Assembly (NCBI GenBank): GCA_022072025.1
Contig: JAJVIP010000014.1
Coordinates: forward strand, 39,149 to 103,148
From: Elusimicrobiota bacterium
GTDB taxonomy: Bacteria; Elusimicrobiota; Elusimicrobia; F11
Direction of reading: 5' to 3'
Length of the DNA: 64,000 bases
Shown here: positions 49,744 to 59,002 of the stretch, in pieces
Numbering within the stretch: the first letter of the stretch is position 1
Layout: each line of letters starts with the position of its first letter
Notes under the pieces: generated by a model
The model's database searches: none
What the model saw: only the letters and a program-made list of their open reading frames with translations
What the model was told of the DNA's origin: nothing
Made by a program: the position numbers and the translations under genes

Positions 49744-51785
49744 TTCTAGAGGTGGCTCTTCCGCTTCCTGTTTTAAAGAATTTCGATTATCTATTGCCGG
49801 ATGAAGCCCAGGGGCCATCGGTTTCACTCGTGGGGTGCCGAGTTCGGGTGCCGTTTGGGCCACGCTCAATGACGGGGATGGTGGTGGGTGTTAAAGAAAA
49901 GACGGACACGCCGATCGAACGCCTCAAGAAAATTCTTCAATGTCTCGACCTGGACCCCATTTTGGACCCCTCCATGTTGGCGCTCGGCGCTTGGATGGCT
50001 GACCGTTATATGTGTTCGCATGGCGAGGCGCTTAACGTCCTCTTGCCGCCTCCCCCCACCAAAAAAAATATGGAATATGAGGGGGGGGCCAATCTCACCC
50101 ACGATGAGTTTGAACAGGTTTCGTTTCGTGAATCTCAATTTTCATTAACGACCGAACAAGACGCGGCCGTCCAAAAAATTCATCGGGCCATTTATGAACC
50201 GCAAGCAGAAACTTCCCGTCATTTTTTATTGAGGGGGGTGTCGGCAGCGGGAAAAACGGAGGTCTACATTTCCGCCATACGGGACGTTTTGGCCCAAGGG
50301 AAAACCGCTCTCTATCTGGCCCCCGAAATTGGGTTGGTGGCGCAATTGGCTGACACGCTTAAACACCGCTTCGGTACAAGCCATGTTTGCGTGTGGCACA
50401 GCGGACGGTCTCTCAAAGAACGCGCGGAAGATTGGGAAAAAATCAGACGCGGCGATATTTCGCTTGTGGTGGGGGCCCGCTCAGCGGTGTTACTCCCGAT
50501 GCGAAATCTGGGCCTGCTTATTGTGGATGAAGAACATGACTCGGCTTGGAAGGAGGATCACAAACCCCGTTTTCACGTGCGGGACGTGGTTTTGGAACGG
50601 GCCCGTCTTGAAAAGTCGGTGGCGATTTTTGGAAGCGCGACCCCCAGTCTCGAAATTCTGTTTGCAAGCAAGACCGGACGTGTTGAACTCGTTGAGATGA
50701 ACGAACGAGCGGTTCAAGCGTCGGCCCCTCTTGTGCGCGTGATCGACATGAAGTCTGAAAAAGTGAGAGGCATATTATCGCCTTCTCTTGAAAAAGCCAT
50801 CGGCGCTCGTCTCGCCAAAAAAGAGCAAGCCATTTTGTTCATCAATCGCCGGGGGTTCCACCGGTCGCTGCGTTGTCCTTCGTGCGATTGGGTGGCCCGT
50901 TGCCCGGACTGCGGGGTGACCCAAGTCATCCATAAGTTCCCGGTCCCATTAAAGGAAAGATCGGCGAAAGAGCCGTTGGCGGGGAGGTCTCATTTGGTGT
51001 GTCATTACTGCCAAAAATCGAGCGCTGTCCCCACCGCTTGTCCCTCCTGCGGGCACAAGAAACTTTCTCCGCGCGGAACGGGAACGGAACGTGTGACCGA
51101 AGAAATCAAAGAAAAGTTTCCTTGGGCCCGCGTGGCCCGTTGGGACCGTGACAGCGTCAAAAAAAAAGGGGAACAGGAAAAAATTCTATTGGATTTTCAA
51201 AACGGAGACCTGGACGTTTTGGTTGGAACCCAATTGGTGGCCCAAGGTTTTCATTTCCCGAAAGTCACTTTGGTGGGGGTGGTGAACGCCGATACTTCTC
51301 TGCATGTTCCTGATTTCCGCGCCGCCGAACACACGTTTCAATTGCTGATGCAAGTGGCTGGCCGCGCCGGGCGGGATGTGGTGGCAGGCGAGGTCTTGAT
51401 TCAAACGCGTCACCCTGACCATGCGGCGCTCGTTTGCGCCGCTCATCTGGATTATCAGAGATTCGCGGAACAGGAACTCAAATTCAGGCAAGATCTTTTT
51501 TATCCTCCGTTCACCCACCTCATCAAAGTGGAGACCACGGCCCCCGATTTAAAAAAAGCGGAGGATGATATGGGGCATTTTCAAAAGTGGTTGATGGATC
51601 TTGTGGTCGAGGAGCCGATTGGAATTTTGGGTCCGACATTGTCGGTTCGAAAAAGAAAAGGAGCGATTTCTTTTCACGCCATCCTAAAAGTTCCTTTTCA
51701 AGTGTTCGATGCCTTTAGACACGATCTTCGGACCTATTTGACTTCCAAATCCTCCCGTTTACGCGTTGACATCGATCCCGGTTAG
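49740..51785 (+). CDS. priA: Primosomal replication helicase PriA
   Basis: 681 aa from ATG 49740 (MILEVALPLPVLKNFDYLLP). It reloads the replisome at stalled forks. Walker A GVSAAGKTE, Walker B LIVDEEHD, and the zinc cluster LRCPSCDWVARCPDCG with CHYCQ and CPSCGHKKL. RGTGTERVTEEI and LVGTQLVAQGFHFP are helicase motifs V and VI. The zinc region holds an extra basic loop (KFPVPLKERSAKEPLAGRSH). It ends on overlapping stops with the minus-strand gene. Confidence 0.95.
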   Translation: MILEVALPLPVLKNFDYLLPDEAQGPSVSLVGCRVRVPFGPRSMTGMVVGVKEKTDTPIERLKKILQCLDLDPILDPSMLALGAWMADRYMCSHGEALNVLLPPPPTKKNMEYEGGANLTHDEFEQVSFRESQFSLTTEQDAAVQKIHRAIYEPQAETSRHFLLRGVSAAGKTEVYISAIRDVLAQGKTALYLAPEIGLVAQLADTLKHRFGTSHVCVWHSGRSLKERAEDWEKIRRGDISLVVGARSAVLLPMRNLGLLIVDEEHDSAWKEDHKPRFHVRDVVLERARLEKSVAIFGSATPSLEILFASKTGRVELVEMNERAVQASAPLVRVIDMKSEKVRGILSPSLEKAIGARLAKKEQAILFINRRGFHRSLRCPSCDWVARCPDCGVTQVIHKFPVPLKERSAKEPLAGRSHLVCHYCQKSSAVPTACPSCGHKKLSPRGTGTERVTEEIKEKFPWARVARWDRDSVKKKGEQEKILLDFQNGDLDVLVGTQLVAQGFHFPKVTLVGVVNADTSLHVPDFRAAEHTFQLLMQVAGRAGRDVVAGEVLIQTRHPDHAALVCAAHLDYQRFAEQELKFRQDLFYPPFTHLIKVETTAPDLKKAEDDMGHFQKWLMDLVVEEPIGILGPTLSVRKRKGAISFHAILKVPFQVFDAFRHDLRTYLTSKSSRLRVDIDPG

Positions 51786-53575
51786 GATTGCATATTTAAA
51801 CGAAGTGCCGGCTCAAAATGAGGATCTAGCTCCAAGCATTTTTTCAAGCTGTGCTGACCCGCTGCTCTCCGACCAGATTTAAAATATAGAACGGATTCAT
51901 TAAAACGAGCCAATGCATAGAGATAGATTACTTCCTCAGAAAATTGATTCCTCATATACCCCTTATGTGGCCGGGATTGAAGCCTAAAGTTAATCCATAG
52001 AGATTCACCCATCGAATTTGAAAGAGGTTCTTTCACCACTCGCAAAGCCAACCCTGAGGGTTCGACGTGATAGGGGTTTCCCATCACGCCCACCTTATGT
52101 AAGCGATTCCCCGGGACTCCTACCAGGTAGATGGGAATATGGCCCAGATATATTTTTATTAGATGGCGAACCAAATTATCCCGCAATAACGTAGGTGGTA
52201 AATTTAAATCCGGGAAAATGATTTTCAGATGCTCTTTGTAGGCCGCGTTGATGTTAAAGTTCACCAGCCACAAATCGGGGCGTCGCCTTTCAACTTGTTG
52301 AAGATACCACAAGGTGAAAAGTGAATTATCTCCATCCACCAACACCAACGCATTTGGCTCTAGGGAGGACATTAAGTCCATCCCATAGGTTTCACACAAA
52401 TCAAACTCTCTGAGGTTGAGTTTCTGAAGATTGGAGCCCCAAAGCCAAACAGGCAACAATATGAAAAGGAATCCGCTCCCTTTCGTTCGTTGGTTCATTC
52501 GTTGACCCAAGGACAAGACGCCCCAGCCGATGAAGAAAGCAACAACACAAAAGGAAGGAATTAAAAACCGTTCTAAAATGGCGCGAATGGCCACGGAATC
52601 AGGTGTCATGCGGGCCATAAGAAAAAAGAGGGGTCCACTTAAGATAAAAGACGTCAAGAAAGTGACCGTAAAGAAGGGTTTCGATTTAGAAAGATAAAAC
52701 AAGCCGCTCAATCCCATTAAAACGCCAAGCGGAGTGAAACTCTTGAGCAAGGAAGAGAAATAATAGCCAAGAATTATCAATGCGCCGTTGGCCGTTAGCT
52801 CACTGTATTGAGGTGTGAGCATGACGGTTCCATAATCCCGCCGAGTGAGGTGCGCGATAAAGCGTTCCCAGTTTAAAATGTTGCCGCTGTTAAGAAACGG
52901 CGCTTGATACGCTCGAATGGGAAGGGTGAGATTCAGCGAAAAACCCAACAAGAAAAAGAAAATAAATAGAGGTCCTACTTTTAGAGCCCATTTTTTTAAC
53001 CCCGATATTCCACGGACACGGGCATAAAGAATGAAAGAGTATGCCGGCAGGAAGAAGACGACCGAATGATGATGGGAAAACCCAAACCCAAGTGACAATG
53101 CGAAAACCATCAACCAGTGGCCACTTTCTGCGGCACTCTTTTCGTGCCATTGAATCAGGCTATACCATTGGAGAAACAGAAGCGCCGCCGTCAGAGCCGA
53201 ATGTTCGGGAACCAGGCTGTAGAGCCAAAAGTGATAGGAAAAAGCCAATGTCCATGCGCCCAAAAGAGAAAGGACTTTTTCTCCGCTCCAATGAACCAAT
53301 AGCTGATAGAGAAAAAAAGTCGCCAGGCTTCCCGCGAAAGCAATGGAGAGACCCACTCCGCTCGCGGAAGAACCCGGTGTCATCGAATCAAAAACCCGTC
53401 CCAACAAAGTCAAAAACGGATATCCAGGAGCATGGGCCACCCCGAGCGAGGCGGCTGCGGTGGTCAACTCGGCGGAATCTCCGCAACTGATGATTGTCCG
53501 GGAGTGGGTATAAAAATAAGTAGCAAAGGGAACTCCAAAAGCCAACAGACTCCCCGCCTCAAATTTCAGTTTCAT
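51782..53575 (-). CDS. DUF2723 membrane protein
   Basis: 597 aa, ten or more membrane helices. CGDSAELTTAAASLGVAHAPGYPFLTLLGRVF is the DUF2723 signature, where the loop after the first helix carries the acidic residue expected of GT-C glycosyltransferases. PEHSALTAALLFLQW is a second landmark. The C-terminal 180 residues are soluble. Probably a lipid-sugar-dependent protein or glycan mannosyl/glycosyltransferase; no substrate evidence. Divergent from the gene at 53647. Confidence 0.85.
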   Translation of the reverse strand: MKLKFEAGSLLAFGVPFATYFYTHSRTIISCGDSAELTTAAASLGVAHAPGYPFLTLLGRVFDSMTPGSSASGVGLSIAFAGSLATFFLYQLLVHWSGEKVLSLLGAWTLAFSYHFWLYSLVPEHSALTAALLFLQWYSLIQWHEKSAAESGHWLMVFALSLGFGFSHHHSVVFFLPAYSFILYARVRGISGLKKWALKVGPLFIFFFLLGFSLNLTLPIRAYQAPFLNSGNILNWERFIAHLTRRDYGTVMLTPQYSELTANGALIILGYYFSSLLKSFTPLGVLMGLSGLFYLSKSKPFFTVTFLTSFILSGPLFFLMARMTPDSVAIRAILERFLIPSFCVVAFFIGWGVLSLGQRMNQRTKGSGFLFILLPVWLWGSNLQKLNLREFDLCETYGMDLMSSLEPNALVLVDGDNSLFTLWYLQQVERRRPDLWLVNFNINAAYKEHLKIIFPDLNLPPTLLRDNLVRHLIKIYLGHIPIYLVGVPGNRLHKVGVMGNPYHVEPSGLALRVVKEPLSNSMGESLWINFRLQSRPHKGYMRNQFSEEVIYLYALARFNESVLYFKSGRRAAGQHSLKKCLELDPHFEPALRLNMQS

Positions 53576-53626
53576 GGTTGAAAGATATCATTGATTGATC
53601 CGCCTTGGCTTGATGAAATAAATCGG

Positions 53627-53635
53627 TGATACAAT
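53627..53635 (+). promoter_or_regulatory. Extended -10 promoter for the DxWWH-TPR gene
   Basis: TGATACAAT is followed after 11 bases by the ATG at 53647. It resembles the yggS box (TGATATAAT). No clear Shine-Dalgarno in the few leader bases. Confidence 0.45.
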
Positions 53636-53646
53636 GCGAACCGAAA

Positions 53647-56247
53647 ATGATCAACCTTGGGGTTTCAATTAAATTACCCGCCGTCTGGCGTTGGACTCTT
53701 TCCTTTTTATTGTTCTCTTTGTTGATGGTGGGAACAGTGCGCCTCGCCTTGTTCAAGGTGATGGACCGTGATTTTTGGTGGCATGTGAAAGCCGGTGAAA
53801 TTATGGTGAGCACGCAAAATCTGATCCAAACAGAACCTTTTTCCTATGCCCGGGTAGGGAAACCCTATTTGGCCACCTATGAATGGCTGGCGCAAGTGGT
53901 GTTGTACCTGGTTCACCACACAGGGGGGATTCAAGGCGTCATCCTTTTCCGAATCTTTATGGTCTTTTTGTGTGTGTTGGGGCTTTTGGCGTTGAGCCCA
54001 CGAAGTGTCTGGTGGGCTTCTCTCGTTGCTTTCACAGCTGTATTGGCCGCTCAACCTGGCTTTATGGATCGTCCACAGCTGTTCACTTTTGCGATCCTCT
54101 GTTGGTTTTTTTTCTTTCTTACCCGATACCTCGATCAAAGGTCCGCCCTGGCCTCTCTCATTGTGTTGCAGATTTTTTGGACGAATTTTCACGGAGCTGC
54201 CTGTGTGGTGGGGTTGATGATGTGGGGATGGCTTTGCATCGACCAAATGGTGGGTTTGTTGTTGGACGCCAAACGATCTGGTCGGATCTGGCCTCACATA
54301 ATTCAAAAATCAGAATTCAAATGGTTGGTGGGGGGAACGGTCGGGCTCATGATGGCGATGCTCATTTCGCCAAATTTCCTCTCTAGTTTCAAATATTTGA
54401 ATCAACTTTTGACCGACAAAACCATCGCTTTCATCGGCGAATGGCAACCCACTGAGCGGGCCATTTATCTGAAACGCATGGGGCCGGTGGCGTTGGCAGG
54501 GTTATGCGGGGTCCTGGTTTCGCGGAGAAATAAAATTTTCCTAAGTGGAGTTTATCTCACGTTGGGGTTCATGTCTTTACAGGCTGTGCGGCACGAAATG
54601 TTGTTCGCGTTTGGGTCGGCTGGGGTTGCCGTTTACGGGCTGGGGAACAGTTTTCTGGCCGATCGAGCGGAACGGTTTTTGGCCATACGGCCGCTTTTGA
54701 CCGCAGGCAGCGCGGGGTTGTTGTTTCTCCTCCTTTTATTTCAGGCGCGGGTTCAGTACGCGAATTTTTGTCGGCGTGACAGCCTCCAAGGTTGGGGTGT
54801 CTTTGACTTGGCGCGCGGCGCGTATGATTTTGTGGAGCGTGAAAAAATTTCAGGGCATATGTTCAATACCTACGGCATTGGGGGTTATCTGCTTTTCCGC
54901 GGACACCCCCGCCGTCAAGTTTTTATTGATGGGCGTAATGTGGATTATGGATTCGATTACATGATGGCCGCTTACAAGGCTGGATATGATCCACAGCGGT
55001 GGGATGAGATTGAGGGTCGTTATCAATTCACTTATGCCATCATGGATTACGATGTCATCAAAGAAAAACAAGGGATCCCGTATGTGGGCCACTTGTCCCA
55101 AAATCCGAATTGGGTTTTGGTGTATTTGGATGATTGGTGTGTTGTTTATTTAAAAGACACACTTGAGAACCGTCCCGTTATTGAGAAACGGGCTTTTCAC
55201 GTAATATCGCCCTTTTATTTGGAATCAGGAATTGTTCCAAAAGGATTTGATCGAAAGGGCCCTGAAATCGAGTCCGAGTTGAGACGCGCTCTTCGAGAGG
55301 CTCCGGATTCCATGAAACTTCACAATGCGCTTTCGAGTGTTTTGTTGTCCAAAGGAAACAAAGAAGAGGCCCTGTATTGGGCCGAAAAATCAGTCCGTCT
55401 GAGGCCCCATCGACCGGAATCCCATTCCACATTAGCGGCGGCGTACTTGTCCTTGGAGCGTTGGAGAGAAGCGGCGTTGGCTTACGACACCATGGTTAAA
55501 AAAGCGGGGCCTGATTATCCCAGCATTCGCTACGACATTATCGCGGGGGTGTTTTCAAAAGCCGGGTTGGCCAAAGAGGCCCGATATTATCACCGCAAAG
55601 CGGTTTTGGCCGACCAGTGGGGCAACCTAAGCAGTCTCGATTCACCGGTCGGCGGTTCCATTCCTCTCCCTCACCAGGGACCCAGGCGTTCAGGAGATCC
55701 GACTGAATCATCGATGTCCCCTGTTGAATCAACGTCCCCAAGGTTTCCAATGGACGCGGTCCCTGTTGAGGTGTTGAGCGGAGATGAAGCAAAAAAGTTT
55801 TTAGATACGCAAAGACTTCAACCAAATTCGAAACAGGATAAAGCTCATGAGAAAAAATTGCTGGGTGATTTGATGTCGGAGCTCCCAAAATTATCGCGGG
55901 AACACAACCAAAAAGGAATTGCCCTGGCTGAGGCGGGAAAAATGGAGGAAGCCAAAACCTCTTTTCTAGAGGCTCTCAAAATCAATCCCAGTTATCCTGA
56001 GGCCAATAACAATCTGGGCAGTGCTTATCTCCAAGAAGGAAATGTGGAAAAGGCGTTGGAATTCTATGAGCGGGCATTAAAATCTAATCCTGATTATGCC
56101 GATGCTCATTACAACAAAGCGCTCTGCCTGCTTCGCAAAAACGAATTGGATCGCGCGTTAAACCACGCTCAAAAGGCGCAAGAACTGGGACGAAATTCGG
56201 CGGATTTGCTCTCGGCCATCGCCGCCGCAAAGGGACATCGGCCGTGA
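53647..56247 (+). CDS. DxWWH membrane protein with C-terminal TPRs, copy 1
   Basis: 866 aa. About ten membrane segments with VMDRDFWWHVKAGEIMVSTQ after the first, then FSYARVGKPYLATYEWLAQV. A periplasmic part has GHMFNTYGIGGYLLFRGHPR and FIDGRNVDYGFDYMMAAYK. A helical tail carries clear TPRs (ALYWAEKSVRLRPHRPESHS; AKTSFLEALKINPSYPEANN; ALEFYERALKSNPDYADAHY). Resembles a GT-C type polymer transferase with TPR domain; the function is inference. The first conventional start is GTG 53626; I prefer ATG 53647. It overlaps its paralogue downstream by 4 bp. Confidence 0.72.
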   Translation: MINLGVSIKLPAVWRWTLSFLLFSLLMVGTVRLALFKVMDRDFWWHVKAGEIMVSTQNLIQTEPFSYARVGKPYLATYEWLAQVVLYLVHHTGGIQGVILFRIFMVFLCVLGLLALSPRSVWWASLVAFTAVLAAQPGFMDRPQLFTFAILCWFFFFLTRYLDQRSALASLIVLQIFWTNFHGAACVVGLMMWGWLCIDQMVGLLLDAKRSGRIWPHIIQKSEFKWLVGGTVGLMMAMLISPNFLSSFKYLNQLLTDKTIAFIGEWQPTERAIYLKRMGPVALAGLCGVLVSRRNKIFLSGVYLTLGFMSLQAVRHEMLFAFGSAGVAVYGLGNSFLADRAERFLAIRPLLTAGSAGLLFLLLLFQARVQYANFCRRDSLQGWGVFDLARGAYDFVEREKISGHMFNTYGIGGYLLFRGHPRRQVFIDGRNVDYGFDYMMAAYKAGYDPQRWDEIEGRYQFTYAIMDYDVIKEKQGIPYVGHLSQNPNWVLVYLDDWCVVYLKDTLENRPVIEKRAFHVISPFYLESGIVPKGFDRKGPEIESELRRALREAPDSMKLHNALSSVLLSKGNKEEALYWAEKSVRLRPHRPESHSTLAAAYLSLERWREAALAYDTMVKKAGPDYPSIRYDIIAGVFSKAGLAKEARYYHRKAVLADQWGNLSSLDSPVGGSIPLPHQGPRRSGDPTESSMSPVESTSPRFPMDAVPVEVLSGDEAKKFLDTQRLQPNSKQDKAHEKKLLGDLMSELPKLSREHNQKGIALAEAGKMEEAKTSFLEALKINPSYPEANNNLGSAYLQEGNVEKALEFYERALKSNPDYADAHYNKALCLLRKNELDRALNHAQKAQELGRNSADLLSAIAAAKGHRP

Positions 56248-58169
56248 AAAACGCGGCTCCCAATACCGATTTTCTCAGATGGCTGGGCATCGCGTCGTGG
56301 CTTGGATTGGCGGCCTTTGTTTGGTTTTACGGCGTCTACAAACTTTCCGATGTCGATTTGTGGTGGCACATCAAAGCCGGTGAGCTCATGGCGCAAACGC
56401 GTTCGCTCATCGATTTCGAGCCGTTCGCGCACACCATCGAAGGCCAGCCTTACGGAGCCCGCTTTGAATGGCTATTTCAAGTAATCGTTTACGTGATTCA
56501 CCGGGCCGGAGGAGATGCGGGAGTGATTTGGATGCGGTTGATGCTATTTGGAGCGACGCTGGTGTTGCTTTTGTCGGTTGATCCGAAAAGAGTTTGGCCC
56601 AATGTGTTCGTCGCGATTCTGGCTGCGGTGGCGGCCCGACCCGGGTTGGTGGAACGGCCGCAGATGTTCAGCTACGCCTTTTTTGCCGGGTTTTTTCTTT
56701 TGTCAGCCAAGTGGGGGGAAGAAGGGATCTCTCCACGAACGCGCCATATTCTCATCGCCATGGCGACGCTGATTCAAGTTCTGTGGGTCAATCTGCACGG
56801 TGCGGTTGCGCTCGCGGCGTTTTTTGTCACGGGGCCGCTACTCATTGAAGAAATTATTTCTCGCAGTCCCCACATGCGCTGGACATTTCTGTTGAATGCG
56901 GTTTTATTCGGAGCGCTCTTTGTTTCGCCGGACGGCTGGTGGTCATTCAGCTATGTGTTTCGCCTCAACCGCGACGCGGCCTACACCTTGATCGGCGAGT
57001 GGCGGCCTCGTGAATTTTCGATCTATATCAGGAATTTGGGCCCCCTGTGGGTGTTGGCCTTGGCCTCTTTTGCGATCTCACGGTCGCGAAGGATTTTTTG
57101 CGCCGGTGTCTTGGCCATCACGGGATTTTTATCCACGCGCGCGCTGCGTCATGAGATGTTTTTTGATTGGGCGGTGGTCGGATCGGTCGCGCTTCTTTTA
57201 AAGCACAGCCCCTGGTGGCGTCGCGGAATCGAAAAAATCACGTCGAAGCCTGGTGCGGCAAGCGCCGTCACCCTCGCCATCGGGCTTTTGCTTTTCTTTC
57301 ACGCCAAGCGATCCTATGCGGATTATGCGCTTCGCGACGGTCTTCGGGGTTGGGGAGCCAACGTTCCGGCGCGTAATGCTTACGATTTTATCGAACGGGA
57401 AAATATTCGCGGAACGATGTTCAATTCTGACGCTTTGGGCGGTTATCTCATGTACCGTGGACATCCCGATCGTAAAATTTTCATTGATGGGCGGAATTGG
57501 GATTACGGCCCGGAGTTGGTGATGGAAACCTTTCGCGCCTCTTTTGACGCCGGCGCTTGGGAAAAACTCGAACGCGCCTTTGGGCTGAGCTACGCGGTCA
57601 TTTATTACAACGGCTCCGACGACCGCACGAATTTCCCCGGTGTCATGGTGCTTGGAAAACATCCCGGCTGGGCGCTGGTGTTTTTGGATGATCAATGCGC
57701 GGTGTATGTAAAACGGCAATCCCTCAACCAAAATTTGATATCCAAAAAGGAACTTAAGATCCTCACACCGGAAAAATTAGAAGACCCCGCTTGGGTTGCG
57801 AGTTTTTCTGAAGCGGAAGCGAGTCGACTGAGAGAGGAAATCAATCAAGTTCTGTCAGACAGCCCGGAGCATTCAAAAACTCTATTGGTGAAAGGGGCGC
57901 TGCACGTCCGCCTGGAACAATATGGAGAGGCTGAAAAAATCTATCTGGATTTGGAAATGCAAAAGCCGCATTTGCCCCGGGTTTGGGCGCAACATGCGGC
58001 TCTCAAAGTGAAATTGGGCGATTGGCGGCAAGCGGGAGAATTGTTCGATCACATGGTAAAAAAAGCGGGGCGATCATACCCGAACATCAATTATCAATAC
58101 ATCGCCGGCGTGTGGGAAAAAGCGGGCAATGCGTCAAAGTCCGAGTTTTACAGACGGCGGATGCAATAA
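56244..58169 (+). CDS. DxWWH membrane protein, copy 2
   Basis: 641 aa, tandem paralogue of the preceding gene. VDLWWHIKAGELMAQTRSL and GTMFNSDALGGYLMYRGHPD and FIDGRNWDYGPELVMETFR align one-to-one with copy 1. The TPR tail is short (one or two units: EQYGEAEKIYLDLEMQKPH; DWRQAGELFDHMVKKAG). ATG overlaps the stop of copy 1 (GTGA/ATGA context at 56244). It looks more GC-rich than copy 1 (by eye), so the duplication may be old or one copy acquired. Confidence 0.72.
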   Translation: MKNAAPNTDFLRWLGIASWLGLAAFVWFYGVYKLSDVDLWWHIKAGELMAQTRSLIDFEPFAHTIEGQPYGARFEWLFQVIVYVIHRAGGDAGVIWMRLMLFGATLVLLLSVDPKRVWPNVFVAILAAVAARPGLVERPQMFSYAFFAGFFLLSAKWGEEGISPRTRHILIAMATLIQVLWVNLHGAVALAAFFVTGPLLIEEIISRSPHMRWTFLLNAVLFGALFVSPDGWWSFSYVFRLNRDAAYTLIGEWRPREFSIYIRNLGPLWVLALASFAISRSRRIFCAGVLAITGFLSTRALRHEMFFDWAVVGSVALLLKHSPWWRRGIEKITSKPGAASAVTLAIGLLLFFHAKRSYADYALRDGLRGWGANVPARNAYDFIERENIRGTMFNSDALGGYLMYRGHPDRKIFIDGRNWDYGPELVMETFRASFDAGAWEKLERAFGLSYAVIYYNGSDDRTNFPGVMVLGKHPGWALVFLDDQCAVYVKRQSLNQNLISKKELKILTPEKLEDPAWVASFSEAEASRLREEINQVLSDSPEHSKTLLVKGALHVRLEQYGEAEKIYLDLEMQKPHLPRVWAQHAALKVKLGDWRQAGELFDHMVKKAGRSYPNINYQYIAGVWEKAGNASKSEFYRRRMQ

Positions 58170-58286
58170 TTCCCATTGGTCCGAAGGCCGCAGTTGGAAG
58201 AGGGCCCCCTCAGCACGCGAAATTTGACAACCTCTTTCCATTTTTTGATCGATGCGCCCCTTCCCTCCAAAAAGGAGAATTCACCA

Positions 58287-58499
58287 ATGAACACTGTAAC
58301 ACTGTCCCACTTCAACAAAGAAATCGGATTAACCTATCAGGATCTTGACGGGCGGTTTCGCCGGTTGGCTTTGGAAATCATCAAAAACAGTCATGATATT
58401 CGCGATATGAAGGTTGTGGCCCCCATCTTGAGTGAAATGCGGGAGAATTTATGGCATGTTCTCAATCGGCTTGACGCGCTTGAAAGAAAGTCACCCTGA
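58287..58499 (+). CDS. Small hypothetical protein
   Basis: 70 aa from the ATG at 58287 behind AAAGGAGAA; an in-frame upstream ATG lacks a ribosome site. One helix pair is likely (DLDGRFRRLALEIIKNSHDIRD and ENLWHVLNRLDALERK). No family recognised. Good ribosome-binding site and codon pattern make it a likely real gene. Confidence 0.6.
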   Translation: MNTVTLSHFNKEIGLTYQDLDGRFRRLALEIIKNSHDIRDMKVVAPILSEMRENLWHVLNRLDALERKSP

Positions 58500-58967
58500 T
58501 TCACAACTTGAAAAATTTACTCTGGGGACACTCCATTTGCCCAACCTGCCGGCATGGACGGTCAACTGACAAATTAGAAATTTGTTTCTAATTTGACTGC
58601 GGCCGAAGCCCCGGAAAAGTGGCAGCCCGAAGGGGTGCCCTCGACCAGCAGTCCCGATCCAAGAGACGTCGAAAAACTCAAGAACATGGGCGCAAAAATA
58701 AACGCTCATTATTGTGTCTTCATTTCTCGTTCCGAAAGGTCCATACAGTCTCCAAATATCCTGATTACCAATATCAAAGGATTCCTAAAGCATTTAAAGA
58801 AATATTGCAATTAAGAGCAGGCCGAGGCTCGAAAAACGCATTGATTTTACGCGGTAGTGGGTTTTGAAAAATTATTCACAACTTTGTCACACAACTTCAA
58901 AAATTCGCGTTGAAAAATCAGCCTGTTCTGATGTGTTTCCAAACCTAAAGTAAAATTTAGCTTTTCC
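58500..58967. other. Gene-poor stretch, possible decayed coding
   Basis: No convincing gene. Two overlapping short open frames (58593-58814, 58619-58867) have no ribosome-binding site and no recognisable domain; stretches such as SKYPDYQYQRIPKAFKEIL look protein-like and may be remnants. The promoter at 58968 follows. Confidence 0.4.
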
Positions 58968-58995
58968 TTGAATTCTTGCCGGCCGTCCTTATAAT
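58968..58995 (+). promoter_or_regulatory. Sigma-70-like promoter for the NHL/LamG giant
   Basis: TTGAAT (58968-58973), 16 bp, TATAAT (58990-58995). The ATG at 59003 is seven bases further on, the same geometry as the pit promoter. Confidence 0.65.
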
Positions 58996-59002
58996 CATCT
59001 AT

